A stretch of 64,000 nt of DNA from Tractidigestivibacter montrealensis (GTDB taxonomy: Bacteria; Actinomycetota; Coriobacteriia; Coriobacteriales; Atopobiaceae), in assembly GCF_024741235.1 (NCBI RefSeq), contig NZ_JANSKA010000005.1, forward strand, positions 1 through 64,000, in the 5' to 3' direction. Below, piece by piece: positions 1-8,088 of the stretch. The notes beneath the pieces are model-generated. The model worked only from the letters and a program-made list of their open reading frames with translations, was not told the origin of the DNA and did not search any database. Every line of letters begins with the position of its first letter. The first letter of the stretch is position 1. The position numbers were made by a program, and so were the translations under genes.

Positions 1-1
1 G

Positions 2-238
2 AAGTGTGGGAAATCGACAGAGCGAACTGTCGACTTTTACTTGACTGAATGCAGCCTGCCTTACGTGGATGCCAGCCAGCTCGCGGGCGCTGCCCAAGAG
101 GGGCGTACGGTGAGGGAGGGGCTGGTGTCGCGTGACCGGGCAGACCTCATTGCGCGCCGCATCCGTCCAGCGCTCGAGAGGCTCTATCCGCGTGACCCGG
201 AACGCGTGGACGAGGAATGCAGGAGGTTGGGGAGTTGA
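2..238 (+). CDS. C-terminal part of an unidentified protein (cut by window edge)
   Basis: The frame is open from the left edge to a TGA at 236-238, giving 78 residues of a gene that starts outside the window. The visible part is hydrophilic, rich in Arg and Glu, and ends in a helical-looking tail with no recognised motif. A TTG at 41 could be an internal start, but open reading upstream of it favours a truncated longer gene. The next gene begins about 10 bases after its stop, so the two are probably cotranscribed. I do not recognise the family. Confidence 0.45.
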   Translation, partial: KCGKSTERTVDFYLTECSLPYVDASQLAGAAQEGRTVREGLVSRDRADLIARRIRPALERLYPRDPERVDEECRRLGS

Positions 239-246
239 CGGAGACC

Positions 247-855
247 ATGTCTGACGAGAAGAAGCGTGCCCTGCGCACGAAGTACCGGGTGATTCGCAAA
301 GAGATGGGGGCTGAGGAGCGCGCGCGGGTGGACCGCCTTATTGCCCGGCGACTCGAGGTGCTTCCGGAGTGGGAGAAGGCCGACCTCGTCCTCGCGTACC
401 TCTCCTTTGGCTCCGAGGTTGACACTCACGGGCTCATCGAGGCTGCCTGGTCCACCGGCAAGCGAGTGGCCATTCCGTACTGCCTTCCCGGAACGCGTGA
501 CATGGTCTGGTATCGGGTGATGTCGTACGACGACCTGGCAAAGAGCTCATTCGGGGTTCTCGAGCCTAATCCAGAGACCTTCGAGCAGGTGAATCCGGAG
601 AGTGGCCTTGCTCCGCTCGCGATAGTCCCCGGTCTCGCGTTCGACTCGCTGGGGTATCGGCTGGGGTATGGTGGCGGCTTCTATGACACGTTCCTCTCGG
701 GCTTCTCGGGTAAGTCCGTTGGCCTGTGTCGTGAGGGGCAGATGGTGGAAAGTCTCTCTGACCTCGGCGTCATTGACGCGCACGACCTTCCGGCCGACGT
801 AGTGGTGACAGAGACGAGAGTCCTCCGCCCTCCGTTCTTTAGCGGTTTCTGTTAA
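247..855 (+). CDS. 5-formyltetrahydrofolate cyclo-ligase family protein
   Basis: ATP-dependent conversion of 5-formyl-THF to 5,10-methenyl-THF, a cytosolic salvage step that returns a stored folate to the one-carbon pool. The protein has about 202 residues, the usual family length. The N-terminal basic helix (KKRALRTKYRVIRKEM) matches the family's K/R-rich start, and the C-terminal nucleotide/folate loop appears as RLGYGGGFYD. The start at 247 is chosen because the homologous region begins just after it; an ATG at 217 in the same frame is the alternative. The gene fits the folate block a few kb downstream but is not contiguous with it. Confidence 0.9.
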   Translation: MSDEKKRALRTKYRVIRKEMGAEERARVDRLIARRLEVLPEWEKADLVLAYLSFGSEVDTHGLIEAAWSTGKRVAIPYCLPGTRDMVWYRVMSYDDLAKSSFGVLEPNPETFEQVNPESGLAPLAIVPGLAFDSLGYRLGYGGGFYDTFLSGFSGKSVGLCREGQMVESLSDLGVIDAHDLPADVVVTETRVLRPPFFSGFC

Positions 856-967
856 TCGGGAATGATGTTTGCGCAGGCCGTCTCATAACGTTTTTCACAC
901 ATACCGCTAAAGCATAGAGGCTTTGACAGGGATCGCGGCTAGAAACGCGTTGATGGGGGTGCACCTT

Positions 968-1797
968 ATGCCTACGGCAACACAGTGGTCAAAGCTCAAT
1001 GAATACCTGCTTCAGGTCTGTACGGTGCATGAGCCCCTGGCGTTTTGCCGAGAGGCGCTTCGTCTTCTGCCCAAGCTCGTCGGCTTTGACCAGGGAATCG
1101 TGTACTTCCTCGACGAGGACGGGGAGGTGTACGACACCTACTCGATAGGTGTCGACCGGCAGATTATACGCGCGTACCGCGAAATCTCCCTCGATTCGGG
1201 GTGCGGCGAAGAGGGAAGCGAATACAGCGTGCAGGAGCGTGCCCGCAGGTTTGCCGAGGAAATGGCGCGTACGTTCAGAGAAAAGCAGCGTTTGGGCTGG
1301 GTACCCACGAACCCCATCCGCTCGGAGGACCTTACCAAGATCGACCATCGGTCGCGCTTCTACCGCGAGTGCGTGCGACCGCGGGGATCCGATACAGCAC
1401 AGGATTCGGCTTCTTTGACGATCACGGCAGGGTTCGCGTTGTCTTCTGCCTTGACCGAACGAGAAACGCCGACTTCTCTCGCGATGAGCTCACGATGTTG
1501 CAGCTTGTGGCAATGCACCTTGGAAACGCCTACGTCAACTTCTTCCTCGAGCCTCCCGTCTGGCATGGCTATGCCACCATGCTCGATTCGCTGGACTGGC
1601 CTCTTTCCGATAGAGAGAACCAGATACTTGCGCTCATCATGGAGGGAAAGACCCCCAAGGCCGTGGCAGAGGAGCTGGGCATTAGCCGTGAGACAGTCTA
1701 CAAGCACGTGAGCCACATGCATGCCAAGCTCGGGGTGACAAATGAGGCCGAGCTCACCGCCCGTGCCCGAGAGGAGCTGCGCAAGGCGGGCAAGTAG
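968..1797 (+). pseudogene. LuxR-type transcriptional regulator, apparent frameshift
   Basis: Two overlapping frames form one protein of about 276 residues. The first, from ATG 968 with a GGGGGTG ribosome site at 954-960, carries a GAF-like sensor region (LPKLVGFDQGIVYFLDEDGE). The second carries the end of that region and a complete GerE/LuxR helix-turn-helix (LSDRENQILALIMEGKTPK, then VAEELGISRETVYKHVSHM). The frames join at a G4 run at 1383-1386: one more G would give an uninterrupted protein. Either the base is missing by sequencing error or the gene is broken. As read, translation from 968 would lose the DNA-binding domain. The regulated genes are unknown. Confidence 0.75.
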
Positions 1798-1833
1798 CTG
1801 CCTGCGCTTCCTTCCAACAGAGAGTTCGGCAAA

Positions 1834-1863
1834 GCCCGCCCTCGTTGTCGGACGGGCATTTTT
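1834..1863 (+). terminator. Rho-independent terminator after the LuxR-type gene
   Basis: GC-rich hairpin with arms GCCCGCC (1834-1840) and GGACGGGC (1850-1857), one mismatch, followed by ATTTTT. It lies 36 bases after the LuxR-type stop codon and separates it from the membrane protein gene. Confidence 0.7.
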
Positions 1864-2072
1864 GTGTGTCAAGGAGGGGTTGGGGGCGTTGCAAGGCGGT
1901 AACCGCTTACCGACGTCGCCCGATGGCAAGCGGTTGAACCTCGCAACCAAGCGGAGACACGGGGTAAAAGTGCACATTTCATGGCAGACCTTGGGTATTC
2001 GGACCTCCCATAGCCTTCCCTTATCGTTCGCGCTGCCAAGGGAGCGCAACGGCTACAGGAGGAGGGGTCCCG

Positions 2073-2624
2073 ATGGACGAAGAGAGGGCAGCAGCGACAA
2101 GCACCAAGCCTGAAAAAAGCGAGACGGCGCCCGCGCCTATGCCCGTCAAGCAGGGCGTCGTCATGGAGATTATCGCGCTTGTGATGGTTATCGCCGTGAC
2201 CGTGCTCGCAACCGTCATGGGCTGCGCCATCTGGATTGTGTGGCTTGGCATGTGCCTTTGGGCGGGCCTCGGCCACATGAAGGTCGAGATTGGCGAGATT
2301 GTGCGCGCATGGACGGGAGGCGCCTTTGGGATTGGCCTTGGGTACCTGCTCACGCACTCGTCGGAGGTGGGCAGCTGGGTACTCCCGGTGGCTGCAGTGA
2401 TTCTCATCCTATTCATCTTTGGCATGGTCACGCACCGCTGGGGTTGGTTCTGCAACAACTACACCGCGTGCTTCCTCACGGTGTGCACGGCATGGGGCCT
2501 TCCCATCTCCATCCCGCAGGTCGTGCTCTCGCTCGTCTATGGCTTCGTGGTGTTTGGCATCATCCCGCTGGCGGCAACAAAGCTCATGGCTTCTCGCAAA
2601 ACGGCGGACAAGCAGAAGGCGTAA
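2073..2624 (+). CDS. Integral membrane protein of unknown function
   Basis: 183 residues: a charged, Ala/Pro/Lys-rich cytosolic N-terminus of about 25 residues, then four to five hydrophobic helices (around residues 29-50, 52-66, 82-96, 103-120 and 145-168) and a short basic tail. The GGAGGAGG ribosome site at 2057-2064 sets the start. The layout, with a small Trp/Gly-rich helical bundle, is reminiscent of DUF1097 inner-membrane proteins, but no diagnostic motif is visible and this is only a suggestion. It stands alone between a terminator and a hairpin at 2657-2680. Confidence 0.75.
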   Translation: MDEERAAATSTKPEKSETAPAPMPVKQGVVMEIIALVMVIAVTVLATVMGCAIWIVWLGMCLWAGLGHMKVEIGEIVRAWTGGAFGIGLGYLLTHSSEVGSWVLPVAAVILILFIFGMVTHRWGWFCNNYTACFLTVCTAWGLPISIPQVVLSLVYGFVVFGIIPLAATKLMASRKTADKQKA

Positions 2625-2656
2625 GCAGCCGCGTGGTCTTCTTGACATGGATCTAC

Positions 2657-2680
2657 CCGGCTCGAACGCGTGCGAGCCGG
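2657..2680 (+). other. Perfect 8-bp hairpin between membrane protein and PanB-like gene
   Basis: Arms CCGGCTCG (2657-2664) and CGAGCCGG (2673-2680) with an 8-base loop. No U-run follows, so it is a weak terminator candidate or an mRNA processing/regulatory hairpin 38 bases before the PanB-like start. Confidence 0.4.
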
Positions 2681-2717
2681 CTGGCAGGCAGGCTCTACAG
2701 GAGAAAGGAAGTTTGTC

Positions 2718-3590
2718 ATGGCTACAGAAGAGAACGGCACCAAGGTCGAGACCAGTCTCATGCACAAGGGTCGCAAGACAAGCTGGCACCTGCAGCAGAT
2801 GAAGAAGAAGGGCGAGAAGATCGTCATGCTCGGGCCCGGTAACCTCGATTCTCTCTTCTCCGCATGGGCTGACGCTGGCGGTGCCGACATGATTCGCTTT
2901 GTCGCTCCCGGCGAGAACGCAATCGACCGCTCGGCCAACCTTCAGAGCCACCTGCGCCAGGTGCGCAAGATGTGCCCCAACGCCCACCTCAACGTGGTGT
3001 GCGAGGCCTTTACGGTGAGCGACAACAAGACAGCCCTCGAGACCACTACCAAGCTCATGGCAGACCAGGCGGACTCCGTCCTCATCATGGGTATCAGCAA
3101 CGACAAGCTGCTATTCCTCTCCGACAACCAGGTGCCCGTCTTTGGTCACGTGGGTGCGCTCTCTGGCTGGCAGACTACCAACATCGGTGGCTAGAAGCGC
3201 GTTGGCAAGACCGCCGAGGCCGCCTACAAGATCTACCGTGCCGCATACGAGTACCAGGAGTGCGGCATGAAGGGCATGACTATAGAGCTTGTTCCCGAGG
3301 AGGTTGCGCAGCTCATCTCCGAGAAGCTCGAGATCCCCGTGGTCGGTATCGCCGCCGGCTCGCCCTGTGACGGCTCCGAGATGGTCGTATGGGACCTCCT
3401 GGGCATCGTCCCTGCCGCTACCGTCCATGCGGTTCAGTACGCCAACCTCCCCGAGATCTGCGTTGGTGCCTACGGGAAGTTCGTCCAGGACGTCAAGACG
3501 GGCGCATACCCCAAGCCCGAGCACGGCTACCACATGGACGAGGCAGAGTTCGAGAAGTTCAAGGACATGGTCGACACGGACGTTCACTAG
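2718..3590 (+). pseudogene. PanB-like (ketopantoate hydroxymethyltransferase superfamily) gene with in-frame amber codon
   Basis: From ATG 2718 (ribosome site GAGAAAGGAAG) a single frame runs to the TAG at 3588-3590 but holds one TAG at 3192-3194, codon 159 of 290. Both halves match the PEP mutase/PanB fold: GHVGALSGW then GG-stop-KRVGKTAEA aligns with the PanB stretch GHxGLxPQ...GG[YF]KVQGK, and VVGIAAGSPCDG with VIGIGAG..CDG. The amber therefore sits where PanB usually has an aromatic residue, one base from TAC or TAT. The usual metal-ligand motif DxxxxGDS is replaced here (GADMIRFVAPGE), so even an intact protein is unlikely to be a true PanB; its substrate is unknown. It is followed by an amidohydrolase-like gene and an SDR. 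Confidence 0.7.
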
Positions 3591-3610
3591 CACATGCAAC
3601 AGATGAGTAG

Positions 3611-3766
3611 TGCCCTGGCCGACTGGTTCGGACATTGCCAATGCGCACGCCCATCAAGGACATCGTCACCGCCAAGTTCCCGCTCGACGAGTTCCCCACG
3701 GCGATGGAGCATGCGGCGGTCAAGTCCTACAAGAACATCAAGGTTCTTCTCGACCTCGACGCGTAG
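3611..3766 (+). pseudogene. C-terminal fragment of a zinc-type alcohol/threonine dehydrogenase
   Basis: An open frame of about 51 codons ending at TAG 3764-3766 reads PIKDIVTAKFPLDEFPTAME and then a short helix ending NIKVLLDLDA. This is the typical last segment of medium-chain (MDR) dehydrogenases, where IVTxxFPLDE precedes the final A-E-x-A helix. The catalytic and cofactor domains are missing upstream, where the PanB-like gene sits. It looks like the remnant of a deletion or recombination. An ATG at 3641 exists, but such a short peptide would have no enzymatic function. Confidence 0.5.
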
Positions 3767-3857
3767 CGTCCGTTTGCGGCAAGGTCGCCGGCGTGCCGGG
3801 CCAGCCTCGTAGTAGGCTATTCCGAACACGAAAGCCAGCGGCGCATGGGAGGCGCGC

Positions 3858-4649
3858 ATGGGTGGTTTGAGCGGTCCACAGCCGGAAAGCCCAATCGTCG
3901 CCGAGCTCGAGCACATCGAGTCCACGCGCTTCTCGTGCAACTCCTACCGAGGGCTGCCCGATGCCCCGGCCTTCGAGATCGTCGCTGGCGACCTGCCTGT
4001 TGTTGTCTCTGCTCCGCATGCCGTGACGCACGAGCGCGAGGGTCGAGTGAAGCCCTCAGACGACTACGCGGGGGCGATGGCCCTTGTGCTCGCGCTCTGG
4101 ACCGGCTGCCACGCGATAGTTGCGAGCCGCTTCGACGGGTGTGACCCGAACTGGGATCCCATCGAGGGCTCGGCGTACAAGCAGGCCCTCGTTGCGCATG
4201 TTCTCAAAGCGGGGGTTCGCTTCTGTCTGGACCTGCATGGCATGGTGTCCGCATCGCCCTCAATCGTCGCCTTGGGCACGGCGGACGGCACCACGGTCGC
4301 GTCGCGACCCGAGGTTGGGGCCATCGCCGAGCGTATCCTGCGGGCGCGCCTCGAGCCGCTGGTCGAGCGCCATCACAAGCCCATCGTTGTCGACGGTGCC
4401 CTTGCGGCGAGAAACCCCAATACCGTGAGCTCAACCATTGCTCGCGAGTGCGGCATCCCCTGTGTGCAGGTGGAGGTCGCAACGCCGCTGCGCGTGCCAG
4501 GGAAGGCAGGCAGCGGGATTCCTGCGGGGGAGAGGCCCTTCAAGCCCGAGACGCTTGGCGAGGAGCAGGCCGCCCGCTCGCATCCGGACCCGGAAGCCGT
4601 TTTTCTCACCATGCAGGCGCTCGCGGAGGCCATTCGCGCCTGCGCGTGA
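3858..4649 (+). CDS. N-formylglutamate amidohydrolase-like protein
   Basis: 263 residues resembling the N-formylglutamate amidohydrolase/HutG-type zinc hydrolase superfamily: VVVSAPHAVTHEREGRVK near residues 50-68 fits the metal-binding His/Glu segment (SxPHxGxxxP in the family), and FCLDLHGM near residue 120 matches the conserved DLH. The GGGAGG ribosome site at 3847-3852 supports the start; an overlapping ATG at 3845 is out of frame. Family members release formate (or a carboxylate) from N-acyl amino acids. If this one does so, formate would feed the nearby Fhs. The true substrate cannot be read from sequence. Placement between a PanB-like gene and an SDR suggests a small catabolic cluster. 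Confidence 0.65.
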   Translation: MGGLSGPQPESPIVAELEHIESTRFSCNSYRGLPDAPAFEIVAGDLPVVVSAPHAVTHEREGRVKPSDDYAGAMALVLALWTGCHAIVASRFDGCDPNWDPIEGSAYKQALVAHVLKAGVRFCLDLHGMVSASPSIVALGTADGTTVASRPEVGAIAERILRARLEPLVERHHKPIVVDGALAARNPNTVSSTIARECGIPCVQVEVATPLRVPGKAGSGIPAGERPFKPETLGEEQAARSHPDPEAVFLTMQALAEAIRACA

Positions 4650-4807
4650 CGCAGGGGCTGCGCGGCGAGCGGTTCATTACCGAAGTTTCGGTACTGATTT
4701 CTCGTCCCAATCCGACATAGATTGCATGCAAAGCAGTGCCGCCGACGGCCGCGCGAGGCCCTTGGCGGCACCCAGGTGAGGTGTAGGCAGCAAACTTGGA
4801 GGTAGAG

Positions 4808-5755
4808 ATGGCAGATCAGGATCAGGTTCGTCAGATGCCCAACCCGGATGACTTCGGGAAGCTTACGCTTGGCCAGTGCAAGCCGCTCGAGGAGGTCTTC
4901 GTCAAGGGCCTCGCTGACAAGGTGGCCATCGTGACGGGCGGCGCCACTGGCCTTGGCTACAACGTCGTCAACCGTCTCGCGGAGGCAGGTGCGAAGGTCG
5001 TCATAGCCTCGCGCAACGAGCAGCGCGGACAGAAGGCGGTCGATGACTTCAAGGCGCTCGGCTACGAGGTCTCCTTCTGCCAGACCGACGTCGCGAAGGT
5101 CGCGGACTGCTATGCCGCGGTCGACTACGCGGTTGCCACCTACGGCTCCATCGACATCCTCGTGACGGCTGGCGGCGTGTGGGGCAAGTGCGCCTACCTC
5201 GACGTCGACGAGGCGATCTACGACCGCGTCCTGGACATCGACCTCAAGGGCACCTACTTCATGGGCCAGGCCGCGGCGCGCTGGATGGTCGCCAACAAGA
5301 AGCCCGGCCGCATCGTCTTTGTCTCCAGCGCGGCGCACAGCGGAGAGGGCCTGCGCGGTGCCGGCATGAACACCTACTACCAGGCCGCCAAGGCGGGCAT
5401 CGTCGCCCTTACCACGGGTGCAGCTGCCGAGCTCAAGCAGTACGGCATCCACGTCAACTGCGTCGCCCCTGGCGGCATGGTGTCCCACGGCGCCCTCTTC
5501 GAGGGACGCGCGAACGGCGCGAAGTACGGCGAGGAGTACGCGGCGTTCAAGAAGGAGCGCCAGCAGGCCGTGCAGGTTCCCGTCGCATTCAACCCGGACG
5601 AGGTCGCCCTCGTGTGCTATGCGCTCTGCACGCCGATGAGCGACTTCATGGACGGCGCCACCATCGACGTCAACGGCGGCGCGCTGCTCAACGCGCAGCT
5701 CAAGCCCTTCAGCTACACGGTCGAGGGGTGCATCCCCGGGCCGTCGGCTAAGTAG
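4808..5755 (+). CDS. Short-chain dehydrogenase/reductase (gluconate 5-dehydrogenase-like)
   Basis: NAD(P)-dependent oxidoreductase of the classical SDR family, 315 residues including an N-terminal extension of about 35. The Rossmann loop TGGATGLGYN starts at residue 43. The catalytic Ser lies in VFVSSAAHSG, and the YxxxK pair is Y191-K195 in YYQAAKAG. The start at 4808 follows a GGAGG at 4798-4802; the TTG at 4796 is too close to the ribosome site. Similarity is greatest to sugar-acid/polyol dehydrogenases, but the substrate is not determinable. A strong terminator follows. Confidence 0.88.
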   Translation: MADQDQVRQMPNPDDFGKLTLGQCKPLEEVFVKGLADKVAIVTGGATGLGYNVVNRLAEAGAKVVIASRNEQRGQKAVDDFKALGYEVSFCQTDVAKVADCYAAVDYAVATYGSIDILVTAGGVWGKCAYLDVDEAIYDRVLDIDLKGTYFMGQAAARWMVANKKPGRIVFVSSAAHSGEGLRGAGMNTYYQAAKAGIVALTTGAAAELKQYGIHVNCVAPGGMVSHGALFEGRANGAKYGEEYAAFKKERQQAVQVPVAFNPDEVALVCYALCTPMSDFMDGATIDVNGGALLNAQLKPFSYTVEGCIPGPSAK

Positions 5756-5777
5756 GACAGCACAAAGAATCTCGCAG

Positions 5778-5812
5778 GGCGTGGCGGGGGTTCTCTCCGC
5801 CACGCCCCTTTG
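5778..5812 (+). terminator. Strong Rho-independent terminator after SDR
   Basis: Perfect 10-bp stem, GGCGTGGCGG (5778-5787) with CCGCCACGCC (5797-5806), and a 9-base loop, followed by CCTTTGTT. It closes the 2.7-5.8 kb cluster. Confidence 0.85.
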
Positions 5813-6190
5813 TTCTTGTCACCATGAGTCCGCTGATTCGCATCCCTGCCCGCCAACTTGGGCAAACTTTTCAAATCTCCACGCCAGCTTTAGTCGCATC
5901 TGCCATATGGCGTCCGATTGCCCCTTTATAAAATGTAGGGGAAACCTGGGGCGCGGCGAACGGCGGAGTACCAATGATTCGGTATGTTCAACATTTAGCC
6001 GGTGACTAGGATGAGAGTGCAAGGAGGGTCGGGCAAACGCGTCGGGCGAATATGCCAAAACCATATCACCACGTCGGTGAAATGCATTAATACGCTCGAC
6101 CGGGATGCTTCAAACTAGGCATCGGAGGACAACTCCCCTCGCGCTCTCCGGTACTCGTTGGCAGGAAATAAACGAAAGGGGTTTACAGCA
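5813..6190 (+). promoter_or_regulatory. Long structured leader/intergenic region before fhs
   Basis: 378 bases without a gene. The base composition is lower in GC than in the flanking genes. A helix closes 6027-6034 (GGTCGGGC) with 6094-6101 (GCTCGACC), allowing one G-U pair, and encloses a hairpin TCACC-acgtc-GGTGA at 6066-6080. A second small hairpin, TACC...GGTA, lies around 5971-5986. The length and nesting fit a cis-regulatory RNA for fhs. I could not match it to the ZTP (pfl) or THF riboswitch consensus, so the class is unknown. The fhs ribosome site GAAAGGGG lies at 6174-6181. Confidence 0.35.
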
Positions 6191-7864
6191 ATGGCTAAGT
6201 CGGACATCGAGATCGCGCAGGAAGCAGAGGAGCACTCGCTCCCCATCGCCGAGGTCGCCAAGAAGATCGGGCTCACCGAGGATCAACTGATTCCCTACGG
6301 CTACGACAAGGCGAAGATCGACATCAACGCCCTCAAGGACAAGCCCGCCAAGGGCAAGCTCATCCTCGTGACCGCCATCAACCCCACTCCCGCCGGCGAG
6401 GGCAAGACCACCACGTCCGTCGGCCTCGCGGACTCCCTCTGGGCCATTGGCAAACCCACCACGCTCTGCCTGCGAGAGCCCTCCCTGGGCCCCGTGTTTG
6501 GCGTCAAGGGTGGTGCCGCAGGCGGCGGCATGGCCCAGGTCATCCCCATGGAGGACATCAACCTTCACTTCACCGGCGACTTCCACGCCATCGGTGCTGC
6601 CAACAACCTTTGCGCAGCCATGCTCGACAACCACATCAAGCAGGGCAACGCCCTTGGCATCGACCCGCGCCGCATCGTGTGGAAGCGTGTCGTCGACATG
6701 AATGATCGCCAGCTTAGGAACGTCGTCGACGGTCTGGGCGGTGTTGCCGACGGCATGCCGCGCCAGGACGGATTCGACATCACAGTGGCCTCCGAGGTCA
6801 TGGCCTGCTTCTGCCTGGCCACCGACCTCATGGACCTCAAGGCGCGCCTGTCTCGCATGGTCATCGCCTACACCTACGATCGCAAGCCCGTGACAGTTGC
6901 CGACATCCACGCCGAGGGTGCCATGACGGCGCTGCTCAAGGATGCCATCAAGCCCAACCTGGTCCAGACCCTCGAGGGTAATCCCGCCATCGTCCACGGA
7001 GGCCCGTTCGCCAACATCGCGCACGGCTGCAACTCCGTGCAGGCAACGCTCACCGGACTTCGACAGACCGAGTACACCGTCACCGAGGCGGGCTTTGGTG
7101 CCGACCTCGGCGCCGAGAAGTTCGTTGACATCAAGTGCCGCGCCCTCGGTGTCCAGCCGTCCGCGGTCGTCCTTGTCGCCACGGTTCGCGCCCTCAAGTA
7201 CAACGGCGGCGTGCCCAAGGCGGAGCTCACCAACGAGAACCTCGACGCCCTTGAGAAGGGCATCCCCAACCTGCTCCGCCACGTCTCCAACATCAAGAAC
7301 GTCTGGGGCCTGCCCGTCGTCGTGGCGATCAACGCCTTCCCCACGGACACCGAGGCCGAGCTCAAGTTCGTCGAGGACAAGTGCAAGGAGCTCGGCGTGA
7401 ACGTCGTGCTCTCCGAGGTGTGGGCGAAGGGCTCCAAGGGCGGCAAGGCCTTGGCCGAGGAGGTCGTGCGCCTCTGCGAGCAGCCGAGCGAGATGCACTA
7501 CACCTACGAGCTCGAGGGCTCCATCGCCGACAAGATTAACGCCATCGCGACCAAGATCTACCACGCCGACGGCGTCGACTTCACGCCATCCGCGTCCAAA
7601 CAGCTCAAGCAGCTCGAGGACCTCGGCTACGGTAACCTCCCCATCTGCATGGCAAAGACTCAGTACTCCTTCACCGACGACCAGCACAAGCTCGGCGCAC
7701 CCGAGGGCTTCCGCATCACGGTGCGCAACGTGAAGGTCTCCGCCGGTGCAGGCTTCATCGTGGCGCTCACGGGCGACATCATGACGATGCCCGGACTCCC
7801 CAAGGTGCCGGCCGCCGAGAAGATCGACGTGACGCCCGAGGGCAAGATCGTCGGGCTGTTCTAG
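6191..7864 (+). CDS. fhs: Formate-tetrahydrofolate ligase
   Basis: ATP-dependent activation of formate to 10-formyl-THF in the cytosol, the entry of formate to the folate one-carbon pool (557 residues, normal length). The N-terminus [16 protein letters not shown] and the segment [10 protein letters not shown] are family hallmarks. The P-loop is [16 protein letters not shown] near residues 61-76, and [18 protein letters not shown] follows. The start at 6191 has a ribosome site 9 bases upstream; an in-frame ATG at 6158 lacks one. FchA and FolD, the next two enzymes, follow after a large palindrome, and an FNT channel lies 2.4 kb downstream. Confidence 0.98.
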   Translation: MAKSDIEIAQEAEEHSLPIAEVAKKIGLTEDQLIPYGYDKAKIDINALKDKPAKGKLILVTAINPTPAGEGKTTTSVGLADSLWAIGKPTTLCLREPSLGPVFGVKGGAAGGGMAQVIPMEDINLHFTGDFHAIGAANNLCAAMLDNHIKQGNALGIDPRRIVWKRVVDMNDRQLRNVVDGLGGVADGMPRQDGFDITVASEVMACFCLATDLMDLKARLSRMVIAYTYDRKPVTVADIHAEGAMTALLKDAIKPNLVQTLEGNPAIVHGGPFANIAHGCNSVQATLTGLRQTEYTVTEAGFGADLGAEKFVDIKCRALGVQPSAVVLVATVRALKYNGGVPKAELTNENLDALEKGIPNLLRHVSNIKNVWGLPVVVAINAFPTDTEAELKFVEDKCKELGVNVVLSEVWAKGSKGGKALAEEVVRLCEQPSEMHYTYELEGSIADKINAIATKIYHADGVDFTPSASKQLKQLEDLGYGNLPICMAKTQYSFTDDQHKLGAPEGFRITVRNVKVSAGAGFIVALTGDIMTMPGLPKVPAAEKIDVTPEGKIVGLF

Positions 7865-7873
7865 GCGGCATCG

Positions 7874-7952
7874 GGGGCTCCTGCGCTTCTCACGCGAGAC
7901 TGCTTCGCGCTTTGCGCTCAGAAAGTCTCGCTTAGAGAAGTGCGGGAGCCTC
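7874..7952. repeat. Long imperfect palindrome between fhs and fchA
   Basis: Outer arms 7876-7891 and 7935-7950 pair over 16 bases with only G-U exceptions. An inner pair GCGAGACT / AGTCTCGC (7894-7901 and 7924-7931) extends the stem around a loop containing TTCGCG. It begins 10 bases after the fhs stop and may act as a terminator or mRNA-stabilising hairpin. A larger element with a similar core lies at 51793-51910. Confidence 0.7.
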
Positions 7953-8088
7953 GAGGAGCGCGTCGGGCACAGCCCGATGACGTTTTCCCTTTGCGGCACG
8001 TCGAGCTTCTCGGGGGGCGCCTTGAGGAGTCGCAAGGGCGAGCTTCAAAATTACATTGTTCGGACTTTTCCTTCTTGAGGGAGGGCTC

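Noticed and set aside
2718-3590. Pyrrolysine insertion at the amber codon
   Set aside because: TAG is an ordinary stop for many genes here, and no Pyl genes are in the window. A point mutation or base-call error is simpler.
5813-6190. ZTP (pfl) or THF riboswitch before fhs
   Set aside because: A structured leader is plausible, but the conserved cores of those riboswitches could not be found, so no class was assigned.
6110-8035. 641-codon minus-strand frame opposite fhs
   Set aside because: Antisense shadow of fhs. Composition typical of GC-rich codon bias and no similarity to any family.
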